Origin: Ruminiclostridium sufflavum DSM 19573
Lineage (GTDB): Bacteria; Bacillota; Clostridia; Acetivibrionales; DSM-1351
DNA: 64,000 nucleotides
Assembly: GCF_003208175.1 (NCBI RefSeq)
Contig: NZ_QKMR01000015.1
Span: 55,984 to 119,983, forward strand
Reading direction: 5' to 3'
Below the pieces are notes generated by a model. The model did no database searches. It was not told where the DNA came from and saw only the letters and a program-made list of their open reading frames with translations. The translations under genes and the position numbers were made by a program. Each line of letters starts with the position of its first letter. The stretch's first letter is position 1. Shown piece after piece: positions 55,077-64,000 of the stretch.

Positions 55077-56831
55077 ATGTTTGTTGATTTGATAAGGCTT
55101 TTCTCAGAAATCCCTGATTTCCGGCAGGTGGTATTGGACAACTACCGGCTTGGAAACGGAATGTATATCGTTGTTGAGGATGGGCGGATTGAGACTTTAA
55201 CTAATATTGATAAAGACACGGATTGTTCGGAATATGACTGGCTGAAGTCAGCTGATTATTACAGTCAGCTTATAGATATGAATAAGGCTGTAGACTCCAA
55301 TAAAAAAATTCACAGCTGTTCTCCGTTTGCGGTATTTATAAAGGCGGATACATTGCCGGAATATGGGACAGGCGACAAGGTCCTTTCTATGGAAGAATTT
55401 GAGCAGGCTATTATAAGATATTACGGAATTTTAACAAGTAACGGCAAAGCAGACAGTAAGGCGGCAGAAATATTAAAAACCGCTGATTTGCCCGAAGCAG
55501 ATGCAGGCTTGTTTGAGAGCTGCAAAAACTGGCTTTTGAATAATTTAAATGAAATTATTCAAGCTGTTAAAGAGAAGCCTCCTGTAAAAGGCTCCTACCT
55601 TAAAATTTTCTTCAAGCAGGCTTTGGAAAAATACGAAATCGAGTACAGGCGTTACCTGCTGCCGAAAATATTCAATAAAAATGATTATAACATTGTGGAA
55701 AATGGTAAGCTTTTGGGTTTGTCAAATTATAATATGGGACTTAATGCAAAAAAACCATATCTGGAATTAATGGGTACAAGGTTTAAGGTACCGTTCAGAA
55801 TTGGTCTTGATGACTCAATGACCTTAAAGTGCTTTTTTGAATGGATTCAGGACTACAAGACCTCGGAGGGGAAGCACCCCAATTCTGTGTACCTGCCTTC
55901 GGGAGAAAGAGAAGCTCTTGATTTTTCTAAGGATTTCAACAAATTTGTATCAGGCTATTTTTTAAACTTCAAACAAAAAAAAGATGGCATATATATTGCG
56001 GATTTTGAATGTCTTCCGTCTGATCCTGATGAAAAGCCGTTTTTCAGGATAGAAAATTGTCTTGGGGCAGATAATTGGAGATATACTAATTTGTATGAGG
56101 TCTGGCAGTTGGAAAAAATTACAGATGATGTTTTTTTCTCAAAGAGGCTTATTAAAAACTATACAGTGGATACCGGTGATATGCAGTCTGACTATAAGGC
56201 CGGTGAATATACCAAGAATCTGGAGAATCTGATGCTAAGGTATCGCAAGGCACTTCATAATTATTTCAGAAAGGGTGACAGAAAAGCTCTGGAATATTGT
56301 GCCGATGCAATGTCTAAGAGTATGGTGCTTGAAATATTACGGTTTGATGAAGAGAATGGGTATTGGAAGGCAGCAGCGGCGTTTAATTTACGCATGGCCT
56401 TGCTGAAGCAAATAAAAACAGGAGGGGATGGAGGAATGGGTGACTTTATTATTGAGTTAAGCGAGATTGTAAGGAAAAAACGAGATTTTCAGGGGGTACA
56501 GCCCCAATGTGATAATGATAAGGAATTCTTTTTTTTATGTGGGCAACTGGTAAGATACTTATTTTCATTGTCAGAGGCTTCAAATCCTAAACACAGCTTT
56601 GCAGAGAGCTTTTTAAAGGCAAAGGATTCGGCTGTTTTGAAAAGGAAGCTAAGGGAGCTGTATATTACATACGGGCATAAAATATTATTAAAATCAAGCC
56701 GCTTTGATAATTTGATGAGCATGGCTGTCGGATATGAAGCGGACACCCTGCTTAGGGATTATGAGGACTATTTTCTTGCAGGGTTCTTGAGTAAAAATTT
56801 ACTATATGAGAAGAAACAGGAGGCTGAATAA
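55077..56831 (+). CDS. cas8b: Type I-B Cascade large subunit Cas8b (Csh1-like)
   Basis: 584 residues; large subunit of the interference complex, expected to read the PAM. No strong catalytic motif is expected in this family. The call rests on size, partial resemblance to Csh1/TM1802-type proteins, and position between cas6 and cas7. GGAGGTG precedes ATG 55077. The stop lies 1 bp before the cas7 start, consistent with stoichiometric coupling. Confidence 0.85.
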   Translation: MFVDLIRLFSEIPDFRQVVLDNYRLGNGMYIVVEDGRIETLTNIDKDTDCSEYDWLKSADYYSQLIDMNKAVDSNKKIHSCSPFAVFIKADTLPEYGTGDKVLSMEEFEQAIIRYYGILTSNGKADSKAAEILKTADLPEADAGLFESCKNWLLNNLNEIIQAVKEKPPVKGSYLKIFFKQALEKYEIEYRRYLLPKIFNKNDYNIVENGKLLGLSNYNMGLNAKKPYLELMGTRFKVPFRIGLDDSMTLKCFFEWIQDYKTSEGKHPNSVYLPSGEREALDFSKDFNKFVSGYFLNFKQKKDGIYIADFECLPSDPDEKPFFRIENCLGADNWRYTNLYEVWQLEKITDDVFFSKRLIKNYTVDTGDMQSDYKAGEYTKNLENLMLRYRKALHNYFRKGDRKALEYCADAMSKSMVLEILRFDEENGYWKAAAAFNLRMALLKQIKTGGDGGMGDFIIELSEIVRKKRDFQGVQPQCDNDKEFFFLCGQLVRYLFSLSEASNPKHSFAESFLKAKDSAVLKRKLRELYITYGHKILLKSSRFDNLMSMAVGYEADTLLRDYEDYFLAGFLSKNLLYEKKQEAE

Positions 56832-56832
56832 A

Positions 56833-57780
56833 ATGAAAATGAACAATAGAGTCTATGGTATTGCGGGAATAAAAAGCTGTATGGCGAACTGGAATGCTGA
56901 TTTTACAGGCAGGCCGAAGGCTGTAAGCAGCGGCGATATTTTCGGAAGCGATAAGGCCTTTAAATATCCGTGCAAGAAGATGTGGCAGAATGAAGGCGAA
57001 AGGATAATGTATATCAAAACCTATAAGATTGGAACAAAGGGAAAGGGAGAGGATGCCGAAAAATTACAGCCCAAGGAGCTTAAGGAAAGATATGAAGAGC
57101 TGTTTGGCTATGAATTAAATAAAAAATTACCGTCTGATAAGGTCCTGCGTGATTTGTTTTCATGCATGGATGTAATGAATTTTGGCGCCACTTTTGCTCA
57201 GGAGGGTCAGAATATAAGTATCACAGGTGCTGTTCAGGTAGGGCAGGGCTTCAATAAATATAATAATACAGTGGTTGAGGTTCAGGATATTTTGTCACCG
57301 TTCCGTAATTCAAAGAAGGAGGATGCAGATGCATCAAGTCTTGGAAGTAAGGTAATGGTGGATGAAGCCCATTATGTATATCCGTTTTCGGTAAACCCTG
57401 ATAATTACAGTGATTATGTAAAGCTTATGGAGGGCTTCGAAGGCTATACAAGGGAAGCGTATGAAAGATTCAAATCAGCATGTTTGGTAGCGGCTACTGC
57501 ATTTAATACAAACAGCAAGTCAGGCTGTGAAAATGAATTTGCAATATTTATTGAGTTTAATGAAGACTCCAAGGCATATCTTCCCCCTTTAGATCAGTAT
57601 GTTGAATTTGTAAAGGGAGATACTATTAACAGGCTTGATTTGACAAGGCTGTCGGAGCTCCTTAAATCTGTGGGGGATAAAATTCAGGCTGCCGAGATTT
57701 TCTATAATCCGTTTACTTTTGAAAAGCCGGAACTGCAAGGGGTTAATTACAGTGCGTATTCATTATTTGAAAGGGCGTGA
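56833..57780 (+). CDS. cas7: Cascade backbone protein Cas7 (Csh2-like)
   Basis: 315 residues. Forms the helical filament that holds the crRNA. N-terminus NRVYGIAGIKSCMANWNADF, then SCMDVMNFGATFAQEGQNIS and ITGAVQVGQGFNKY, typical of Csh2/DevR proteins. The start is ATG 56833 with AGGAGG 9 nt upstream (inside the end of cas8b); an earlier frame opening at 56806 lies within cas8b. Confidence 0.9.
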   Translation: MKMNNRVYGIAGIKSCMANWNADFTGRPKAVSSGDIFGSDKAFKYPCKKMWQNEGERIMYIKTYKIGTKGKGEDAEKLQPKELKERYEELFGYELNKKLPSDKVLRDLFSCMDVMNFGATFAQEGQNISITGAVQVGQGFNKYNNTVVEVQDILSPFRNSKKEDADASSLGSKVMVDEAHYVYPFSVNPDNYSDYVKLMEGFEGYTREAYERFKSACLVAATAFNTNSKSGCENEFAIFIEFNEDSKAYLPPLDQYVEFVKGDTINRLDLTRLSELLKSVGDKIQAAEIFYNPFTFEKPELQGVNYSAYSLFERA

Positions 57781-57785
57781 GCCTT

Positions 57786-58547
57786 ATGCAGACACGTGAA
57801 GCATTAAAATTTGATTTAAGGGGTAAAAGCGCCTTTTTTAAAAAGCCTGATGCAAACACATATGCTTATTTTACATATAATAATATTCACAAAATTGCTT
57901 TGCTGGGGCTTTTGGGCGCTGTTATAGGCTTGGGAGGATATATACGGCAGAAGGAAACAAGTTCATTTGGTGAAAAGCAAGCTTTTCCGGAATTTTACTC
58001 AAAGCTTAAAGACTTGAAGGTTTGTATAATACCAAATACCAAGTACGGATATTTTTCCAAAAAGATTCAGCAGTTCAATAACAGTGTCGGGTATGCCTCA
58101 AAGGAAGAGGGCGGTAATCTTATTGTCAGGGAGCAGTGGCTGGAAGGGCCTTCATGGACTATTTATCTGCTGAAGGATGGTGGTGCGGGGGAATATTTTG
58201 AGAGGCTTGCAGAAAATTTGCTGAATGGCAGATGTGTGTATATTCCTTACTTGGGTAAGAATGATCATCCTGCAACCATTGAAAATTGTTCTGCTGTCAG
58301 GCTGGAGCCGGCTGAATGTGAGTATTTTTCCTGCCTTTTTCCAAATGATATGGGAGAAAGAGGGATTGACACCTCTGATGGAAGCGAGAATGGGTTTTTG
58401 TTTAAGGAATATGTTCCTTATTCGATGAGTTCAAGCTTAAATTTCTATGAGTTCAAGGAGTTTGCTTTTACTAATTTTATTTTTAAGCGGAGTATTTTTA
58501 CTGATTTGACTTTTACAGACTGTGAAAAAAAGCTGGTTTTTTATTGA
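57786..58547 (+). CDS. cas5: Cascade subunit Cas5 (type I-B)
   Basis: 253 residues. Caps the 5' handle of the crRNA. N-terminal RAMP half with ALKFDLRGKSAFFKKPDAN and LLGAVIGLGGYIRQ. ATG 57786 is 10 nt after AAAGGG; GTG 57777, which overlaps the cas7 stop, is possible. A 149-bp gap to cas3 follows. Confidence 0.87.
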   Translation: MQTREALKFDLRGKSAFFKKPDANTYAYFTYNNIHKIALLGLLGAVIGLGGYIRQKETSSFGEKQAFPEFYSKLKDLKVCIIPNTKYGYFSKKIQQFNNSVGYASKEEGGNLIVREQWLEGPSWTIYLLKDGGAGEYFERLAENLLNGRCVYIPYLGKNDHPATIENCSAVRLEPAECEYFSCLFPNDMGERGIDTSDGSENGFLFKEYVPYSMSSSLNFYEFKEFAFTNFIFKRSIFTDLTFTDCEKKLVFY

Positions 58548-58696
58548 TTTTCTGCGGGGGCTGTTTGGATAACAGCCCTTTGCTTAAATCAAAAGGTTAA
58601 TCCTGTTAGTCTCAAGATATAAGGCAAGCTGTTATTGATTGTGAAAAATAATGAAAGGGGCTGCCTGTTCCGGTATTTAAAAAGAGTTTCGTCCGA

Positions 58697-61258
58697 ATGC
58701 CGGATATGGAAATGTATTTATATGTTATGAAGGAAATTTTGATTGATTTTGGAAGCTATGTTGAGAATATAGGCGATTTTTGGGCACATACATCTTGTAA
58801 GCTTCAGACCGGGAAAAAGGAGGAGCCTATTATTGAGCATATGAAGCTTACAATGGAATATTATGAGCAGCTGTGTTTTGATAAGGGCATGGATACTATT
58901 GCAAAAGGAATTATTGACAGGCTGGTTATTGATGGGAAGCCCTTGCCGGACGAATACAGGCTGTTGATTTACAGGCTGTTTGTCAATGCTATTTATCTGC
59001 ATGATACAGGCAAAATAAATCCGTCTTTTCAGGCTAATGTGCTCAATAATAAAAGGGTTAACTGTAAAAAAGATTTGCCTGAGGAGCATTCCATTTATTC
59101 CGCACTTATTTATATTGATATATTTACTCCTGAAATTAAATGCATCAGGGATAGGCTATCAAGAAGTTATATTTTTAATGTTTTGTATTCCTTTGCATAT
59201 TCCATTTCGAGACATCATGGGAGTCTGAATGATACGGAGGGTTTTATTGATTCTCTCTATAAAGCTCAGAGTAATGCGAAAAGAGGTGCGCTGGCCTATT
59301 ATAATAGTAAAACTGTTAATGATATAGATTTTACAAAGGGCGGTGAAAATCCATTCAAAAAGGGAAATAGATTTTATAGCCTATGGGGTATGGAAGAAAC
59401 GGAGTTTTATATACTGAATAAGCTGCTTTTCTCTTTAATAATAACCTGCGACTATTATTCCACCTATGAATATATCGGAGATACCGGAGTCAGCTGGGGA
59501 TATATAGGAGAAGCAGAAGAATGGGAGAAAAAGTACAAAGACGGCAGGCTTTACAACATTATTCAGGGGAAAAGGGACAGTGCGGCAGGGGATATCAGGT
59601 CTTTGGATATGAATGGGCTGAGGACAAGGATTTTTTTTGATGCGGAAAAGGGGCTTTTAAATAATAGTGACAGCAATATTTTTTATCTTGAGGCTCCTAC
59701 CGGAAGCGGAAAAACAAATACTTCTATAAATCTGATGCTAAAGCTTTTAGAACTGGATAATAGTATAAAAAATGTTTTTTACATTTTTCCCTTTAATACT
59801 CTTGTAGAGCAGACTGCGGGCACGCTCAGGGAGTATTTCGGCAAGGAGGCTGCCGTTGTTAACAGCATCACCCCTATTATTATTGATGAGAGGAAAACAG
59901 GAGATAGCTCTATAGCGGATTTTGACGCCGGATATTTAAACAGGCTGTTTTTCCATTACCCTTTGTCGATTACCTCTCATGTTAATTTGTTTAATGCACT
60001 TTTCGGAATCTCCAGAGAAAATCTCTATATGCTGCCGAGGCTGTGCGGGAGTGTAATTATTATGGATGAAATACAATGCTACAAAAATAAAATCTGGCGT
60101 GAGATTATTATTATGCTGCAAAAATATTCGGAGCTTCTCAATATTAAAATTATTATTATGTCGGCAACTTTGCCCCGGCTTGATTATATGCTGGGAGAGA
60201 ATGTTCAGGGCTTTGCCGCTTTGCTTGAGAACAGCGGTGAGTATTACGAAAACAGTGCTTTTAAAAACAGAGTGCTTTTGGATACCTCGCTATTGTCAGA
60301 AGAAAAAATTCCACTTGTAGCCTTGGTTGATGCAGTTATTATGGAATATAAGAAAAGAAAGGGCAAATGCCTTATTGAGTTTATTAAAAAAGGTACGGCA
60401 AGGGAATTTTATATTTTGCTTAAAAAAAGGCTTAGAGAAGAAGATGCTGAGCTTCAGGACACTACGCTATTTGAATTGACAGGTGATGATAATAATTTTA
60501 CCAGAAAAGCAATTATTGCCCAGATAAATAACCTTGAAAAGGTTATTGTGGTATCAACACAGGTAATTGAAGCCGGTGTGGATATTGATATGGATTACGG
60601 ATTTAAAAATATTTCATTAATTGACAGCGAGGAGCAGTTTTTGGGGAGAATCAACAGGGCATGTAAAAAGCAGGGCTGCAAGGTTTTCTTTTTTATGGCT
60701 GATGAACCTGAGGACATATATAAGGAGGATAACCGGGCAGGCTTTACCCTTAAGGATTCCTGTATGCTCAGTTATCTGGCTTCAAAGGATTTCAAGGGCT
60801 ATTATGAAAGTATTATGAACGTTTTAATGAAAAAATCAAGCAAGCAGAATACACATAATATTAAGAATTTTAAAGACAAGCTTTTAGGCTTGAGGTATAA
60901 AGAGATACATTCTCATATGAAGCTGATTGAAGACAGGAATGTGCAGCTGTTCTTGGCACATACTGCTCAGATTGATATTGACGGGAAAAAAGAGATTATT
61001 GACGGAAGAGCTGTCTGGCAGCAGTATAAGGAGCTGTGCATGGACAAAACAATGGGCTTTGCGGAGAGGCAGATAAAACTGTCGCAATTGGGAGAGAAAA
61101 TGAGCTGCTTTACATATAATGTTTCTCGGGAACAGGCCGAGGCTTATCACGATGAGCATTTTGGCTTGTATTACGTAGAAAACGGGGAGGATTTCATAGA
61201 TGACGGCAAATTTATGAGAAAGATATTTATAGAGAATCACAAGGGGCTGTTTATATGA
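58697..61258 (+). CDS. cas3: CRISPR nuclease-helicase Cas3
   Basis: 853 residues. N-terminal HD nuclease (IIEHMK, LHDTGKINPSFQ with HD at 102-103, EEHSIY, SRHHGS). Superfamily 2 helicase: Walker A EAPTGSGKT (about 332-340), IIMDEIQC (motif II), IIMSATLP (III), STQVIEAGVDIDMD (V), EQFLGRINRACK (VI). All catalytic residues are present. The SD is weak (AAGAG) and the ATG may lie in a hairpin (see findings). The stop overlaps cas4 by 4 bp. Confidence 0.94.
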   Translation: MPDMEMYLYVMKEILIDFGSYVENIGDFWAHTSCKLQTGKKEEPIIEHMKLTMEYYEQLCFDKGMDTIAKGIIDRLVIDGKPLPDEYRLLIYRLFVNAIYLHDTGKINPSFQANVLNNKRVNCKKDLPEEHSIYSALIYIDIFTPEIKCIRDRLSRSYIFNVLYSFAYSISRHHGSLNDTEGFIDSLYKAQSNAKRGALAYYNSKTVNDIDFTKGGENPFKKGNRFYSLWGMEETEFYILNKLLFSLIITCDYYSTYEYIGDTGVSWGYIGEAEEWEKKYKDGRLYNIIQGKRDSAAGDIRSLDMNGLRTRIFFDAEKGLLNNSDSNIFYLEAPTGSGKTNTSINLMLKLLELDNSIKNVFYIFPFNTLVEQTAGTLREYFGKEAAVVNSITPIIIDERKTGDSSIADFDAGYLNRLFFHYPLSITSHVNLFNALFGISRENLYMLPRLCGSVIIMDEIQCYKNKIWREIIIMLQKYSELLNIKIIIMSATLPRLDYMLGENVQGFAALLENSGEYYENSAFKNRVLLDTSLLSEEKIPLVALVDAVIMEYKKRKGKCLIEFIKKGTAREFYILLKKRLREEDAELQDTTLFELTGDDNNFTRKAIIAQINNLEKVIVVSTQVIEAGVDIDMDYGFKNISLIDSEEQFLGRINRACKKQGCKVFFFMADEPEDIYKEDNRAGFTLKDSCMLSYLASKDFKGYYESIMNVLMKKSSKQNTHNIKNFKDKLLGLRYKEIHSHMKLIEDRNVQLFLAHTAQIDIDGKKEIIDGRAVWQQYKELCMDKTMGFAERQIKLSQLGEKMSCFTYNVSREQAEAYHDEHFGLYYVENGEDFIDDGKFMRKIFIENHKGLFI

Positions 61259-61752
61259 AGGTGACAGGAACTATTGTAAATTATTATTTTCACTGCAAGC
61301 GGCAGTGCTGGCTTTTTGCCAATAGAATCAATATGGAGGACAATTCTGAGGATGTGCATATAGGCAAAGTGCTTCATGAGCTTAAATGTCAGGACGGCAG
61401 CGGCCAGAGGGAGCTGTCAGTTGAAAATATCAAAATGGACAAGATCACAAAGGAATATGTTGTTGAGAATAAGAAATCAGATGCGGATATTAATGCTACC
61501 TCATGGCAGCTGCTATACTATTTGAAGGTGCTGAAGGATAAGGGTGTTTTTAAAAAAGGCAAAATTGAGGTAGAAGAAAAAAATAAACAGGATAGAAGGT
61601 TTCATTATATTGAATTGACCTCTGAGAAGGAAAAGGAGCTTGAAAAGGTATTAGAGGATATAGTTTTTCTTATTGAATCGGATAGTATACCGCCTTTTAA
61701 ATTCGAGCCTAAATGCAAAAAGTGTGCTTATTACGAGTACTGCTGCCTGTAG
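61255..61752 (+). CDS. cas4: CRISPR adaptation exonuclease Cas4
   Basis: 165 residues, RecB-like. Trims prespacers and helps choose PAMs. Fe-S cysteines: C14 (FHCKRQCW) and C154, C157, C163 near the end (KCKKCAYYEYCC). Nuclease elements: His of IGKVLHELK, KMDKI, VVENKKSDA (the ExK-type residues) and the QxxxY pair in SWQLLYYL. Starts at ATG 61255, overlapping the cas3 stop (ATGA). Followed by an unusual 156-bp gap. Confidence 0.92.
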   Translation: MKVTGTIVNYYFHCKRQCWLFANRINMEDNSEDVHIGKVLHELKCQDGSGQRELSVENIKMDKITKEYVVENKKSDADINATSWQLLYYLKVLKDKGVFKKGKIEVEEKNKQDRRFHYIELTSEKEKELEKVLEDIVFLIESDSIPPFKFEPKCKKCAYYEYCCL

Positions 61753-61830
61753 CTTTGAGGCCGGTGTGGAATTATGCTGGCAAATGGCATGGAGGTTAGC
61801 TTTAAAAAAATGCGGAAGTATAAAAAAACT

Positions 61831-61857
61831 GAGAACCTCTGCGAAGCAGAGGTTCTC
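61831..61857 (-). terminator. Antisense-facing terminator hairpin between cas4 and cas1
   Basis: GAGAACCTCTGC-GAA-GCAGAGGTTCTC, a perfect 12-bp stem with a 3-nt loop. On the minus strand it is followed by AGTTTTTTTATAC, the form of a rho-independent terminator. On the plus strand there is no T-tract. Confidence 0.7.
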
Positions 61858-61908
61858 TACAAGGTGCCTTATTATAAATTTTGTGTCAAAACAGGTGTGG
61901 AGGTTAAA

Positions 61909-62910
61909 ATGAGCGAGCAAGCAAGATATATATTTTCGAAGGGCGGACTTTCAAGAAAGGATTTTTCTATACAATTCAGAGGTGACAGGGGGATAAATTA
62001 TATTCCGATAGCAGATACCCGTGAATTATACTGCTTTGAGGATATTACAATAAGTACAAAGCTTTTGAATTTGTTGGCCAATTCAGGGGTTTTAATTCAT
62101 TTTTTTGATTATTTCGGACATTATACCGGAACCTTTTATCCCAAAAATCATTTGGTAAGCGGAAGCTTGACAATAAAACAATGCAAGGCTTTTACAGAAG
62201 ACAGGATGGTTATTGCAAAGGCTTTCGTTTCCGGTATAGCAGCAAATATTTATTTTCTTATGTATCATTATTACAGGCACGGCAAGAAGGAATTGAAGGA
62301 ATATATAGACTGGTTAAGGGCTGATATTCCCAAGCTGCTGGGAAAACAGATTAATATTAAGCAGCTTCTGATGATTGAGGGAACAATATGGGCCAGATTC
62401 TACCAAACCTTTAAGGTGTTTTTGCCTGAGGATTTTGTTTTGAACAAGAGGGTAAAGAGGCCTCCGGATAATCCGATAAATGCGCTTATATCTTTTGGGA
62501 ACAGCTTGCTGTATGCAAAGACTCTCACACAGATATACCATACGCATCTTGACCCGGCAATATCCTTTCTGCACGAACCCGGTGAAAGCAGATTTTCCTT
62601 GAGTCTGGATTTGTGTGAGGTATTTAAGCCGGCTGTTGTATATAAGACAATCTTTGATTGTGTGAATAACCGGAAGCTGAATGTTTCAAAGCATTTTTCC
62701 AAGGAATTGAATTACTGTATTCTCAATGAGCAGGGCAGAAAAATATTTATAAAAGCATTTGAGGACAGAATGAATCAAGTCTTTAATCATCCGGTGCTGA
62801 AAAGGAAGGTTTCTTATAAAACAGCTGTCAAGCTTGATGCATATAAGCTTATTAAGTTTATAACCGAAGGAAAGGAATTTTCTGCTTTTAATATGGAAGC
62901 GTGCAAGTAG
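61909..62910 (+). CDS. cas1: CRISPR integrase Cas1
   Basis: 333 residues. Integrates spacers with Cas2. Metal ligands are intact: E157 (MIEGTIWARF), H222 (FLHEPGESRF), D234 and E237 (SLDLCEVFKP). The N-terminus QARYIFSKGGLSRKD is typical of I-B Cas1. ATG 61909 follows GGAGGTTAAA. The frame stays open for a further 45 codons upstream, with a different composition and no homology I recognise, so the extension is not included. Confidence 0.93.
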   Translation: MSEQARYIFSKGGLSRKDFSIQFRGDRGINYIPIADTRELYCFEDITISTKLLNLLANSGVLIHFFDYFGHYTGTFYPKNHLVSGSLTIKQCKAFTEDRMVIAKAFVSGIAANIYFLMYHYYRHGKKELKEYIDWLRADIPKLLGKQINIKQLLMIEGTIWARFYQTFKVFLPEDFVLNKRVKRPPDNPINALISFGNSLLYAKTLTQIYHTHLDPAISFLHEPGESRFSLSLDLCEVFKPAVVYKTIFDCVNNRKLNVSKHFSKELNYCILNEQGRKIFIKAFEDRMNQVFNHPVLKRKVSYKTAVKLDAYKLIKFITEGKEFSAFNMEACK

Positions 62911-62971
62911 ATTGAATAACCGGATTCTTTTCCAAAGGATTTAAAACCAATTACAGTACGGAGGGGTTCAT

Positions 62972-63265
62972 GTGAATACCAAGCAGCAGAAAAACTATAA
63001 TTATGCATTTGTATTTTATGATGTGGGGGAAAAAAGGGTCCAAAAGGTGTTTAAAATATGCAAGAAATATTTCAAGCATCATCAGAAATCTGTTTTCAGA
63101 GGACATATTTCTCCGTCTGATTTAATAAAGCTGAGAGCTGAAATTAATAAAGTAATTGACAAGGGAGAGGATTTTGTTTCTATTATTAAATTATTGAGTG
63201 ATACTTATTTTGATGAGGAAACTCTGGGAAATCAGAATATTAATTGTGAAAGCCTGTTTATCTGA
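62972..63265 (+). CDS. cas2: CRISPR adaptation protein Cas2
   Basis: 97 residues. Small ferredoxin-like partner of Cas1. The core strand NYAFVFYDVGEKRVQKVFK has the conserved Asp, and HHQKSVFRGHIS is the second strand. The start is GTG 62972 with GGAGGGG 4-5 nt upstream; the overlapping ATG 62970 is out of frame. Last cas gene; leader and array follow. Confidence 0.92.
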   Translation: MNTKQQKNYNYAFVFYDVGEKRVQKVFKICKKYFKHHQKSVFRGHISPSDLIKLRAEINKVIDKGEDFVSIIKLLSDTYFDEETLGNQNINCESLFI

Positions 63266-63441
63266 TTTTTCCAAGTCACTAATTATGCAAGGTAGATTAA
63301 AGCCTGTATATATATGACTTTAACTGGATTTAACCGCTTTTTGGTAATATACACTGTCAGGTTGGAAAGTTTTGCGTAAGATATTGATTGCATAAGGGAT
63401 TAAGGGTAAAATGAATAATATGAAACGGGCTTTTGTTCGGA
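63266..63441 (+). promoter_or_regulatory. CRISPR leader
   Basis: 176 bp of AT-rich, non-coding DNA between cas2 and the first repeat. It should hold the array promoter and the Cas1-Cas2 docking site. I cannot fix a -35/-10 pair with confidence. Confidence 0.75.
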
Positions 63442-64000
63442 CTGTAACTGAAACATAGGATGTATTTAAATTTTGAAATCCCCCTTTTCTTCACTTATAA
63501 CTAAGTACTGTAACTGAAACATAGGATGTATTTAAATAGGATATGTACAACAAAATAATATTTGCCGTCTTTCCTGTAACTGAAACATAGGATGTATTTA
63601 AATGTTGATTTTCTTGTAAATTATGCGAAGCAAAATCACTGTAACTGAAACATAGGATGTATTTAAATACAGATATTCGTACTCTGTAGTCATATGAGCC
63701 ATCCCTGTAACTGAAACATAGGATGTATTTAAATAGCACCAGCCACAACGACACCAGTAACAATTGTATACTGTAACTGAAACATAGGATGTATTTAAAT
63801 CTAGCTCGACTATAAAAGTTAGTCCTGAGCTTTGGCTGTAACTGAAACATAGGATGTATTTAAATAATAACGTCATCTGATTTTCAATTACGTTGCTACT
63901 GCTGTAACTGAAACATAGGATGTATTTAAATGAAGGAGTAAGGAAAGGCTAATGCAGTTCAGATGAGCTGTAACTGAAACATAGGATGTATTTAAATTCC
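63442..64000 (+). CRISPR. Type I-B CRISPR array, continues past the window
   Basis: Nine identical 30-bp repeats that begin CTGTAACTGAAACATAGG and end ATGTATTTAAAT, at 63442, 63508, 63574, 63639, 63705, 63771, 63836, 63902 and 63968. Eight complete spacers of 35 or 36 bp are visible (35 at 63604-63638 and 63801-63835, the rest 36). The last three bases start a ninth. Orientation is plus: the leader and cas2 lie upstream and the repeat ends in the ATTTAAAT handle typical of clostridial I-B arrays. No repeat is degenerate, so the true end is not in the window. Spacer origins cannot be told without a search. Confidence 0.97.

Noticed and set aside
61774..61908. 45-codon N-terminal extension of cas1
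   Set aside because: Homology to Cas1 begins at MSEQARYIFS, the SD fits ATG 61909, and the extension spans a perfect hairpin. Kept only as a finding.
63491..63876. Minus-strand ORFs across the CRISPR array with repeating peptides (KYILCFSY, NTSYVSV)
   Set aside because: They are translations of the 30-bp repeat and spacers, which stay open because repeat plus spacer length keeps or rotates the frame. No SD; not genes.

Overview
The window looks like the chromosome of a low-GC, anaerobic Firmicute of the class Clostridia. Evidence: AT-rich intergenic DNA, strong GGAGG ribosome binding sites, a Firmicutes-type T-box, an infC-rpmI-rplT operon with an AUU start, and a Bacillus-like mltG-trmR-trhP order. 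A cellulolytic Ruminiclostridium-type host is a guess from general resemblance. Most genes read left to right.

Layout. 1-5.7 kb: end of the de novo purine operon (purF partial, purM, purN, purH, purD). 5.9-10.1 kb: nadD, yqeK, a LytR_C-domain protein, rsfS and an ABC-F ATPase. 10.1-13.5 kb, minus strand: acyl-CoA ligase and a DacF-like carboxypeptidase. 13.9-20.3 kb: comEA, a 48-residue membrane peptide gene on the minus strand, an ECF S component, then a threonine T-box ahead of two tandem threonyl-tRNA synthetase genes. 20.4-28.9 kb: GT2/GT-C glycosyltransferase pair, thyA-folA, infC-rpmI-rplT with attenuator, dinB, a PilZ protein and a TrpR-like regulator. 29.2-40.4 kb: secA, glyQS with a long leader, a Cys-rich unknown, dnaE, mtrB (TRAP), a thioesterase with a possible SD-masking switch, and pgsA. 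40.6-53.9 kb: DUF5685/J-domain/membrane protein cluster, XRE-cupin regulator with acyl-CoA synthetase, mutS2, typA, and mltG-trmR-trhP. 54.3-64.0 kb: a complete type I-B CRISPR-Cas locus (cas6-cas8b-cas7-cas5-cas3-cas4-cas1-cas2) followed by its leader and an array that runs off the right edge (nine identical 30-bp repeats visible).

How it works together. The left 54 kb is mostly housekeeping: nucleotide and folate metabolism, translation and tRNA modification, cell envelope, secretion and replication. Several genes carry RNA-level control visible in the sequence: the T-box, the L20-type attenuator, the infC start codon, and a candidate hairpin that bridges the glyQS ribosome binding site. 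The right end is the main accessory region and has every gene needed for both adaptation and interference.

The least explained signals are these: a family of intergenic inverted-repeat elements with TAATTGACTTT ends; the second ThrRS, whose catalytic core is divergent while its flanks are nearly identical to the first; a TRAP gene with no trp genes nearby; a perfect 14-bp-arm palindrome upstream of the cas promoter; and an antisense-facing terminator hairpin between cas4 and cas1. No wholly new multi-gene system could be demonstrated from sequence alone.
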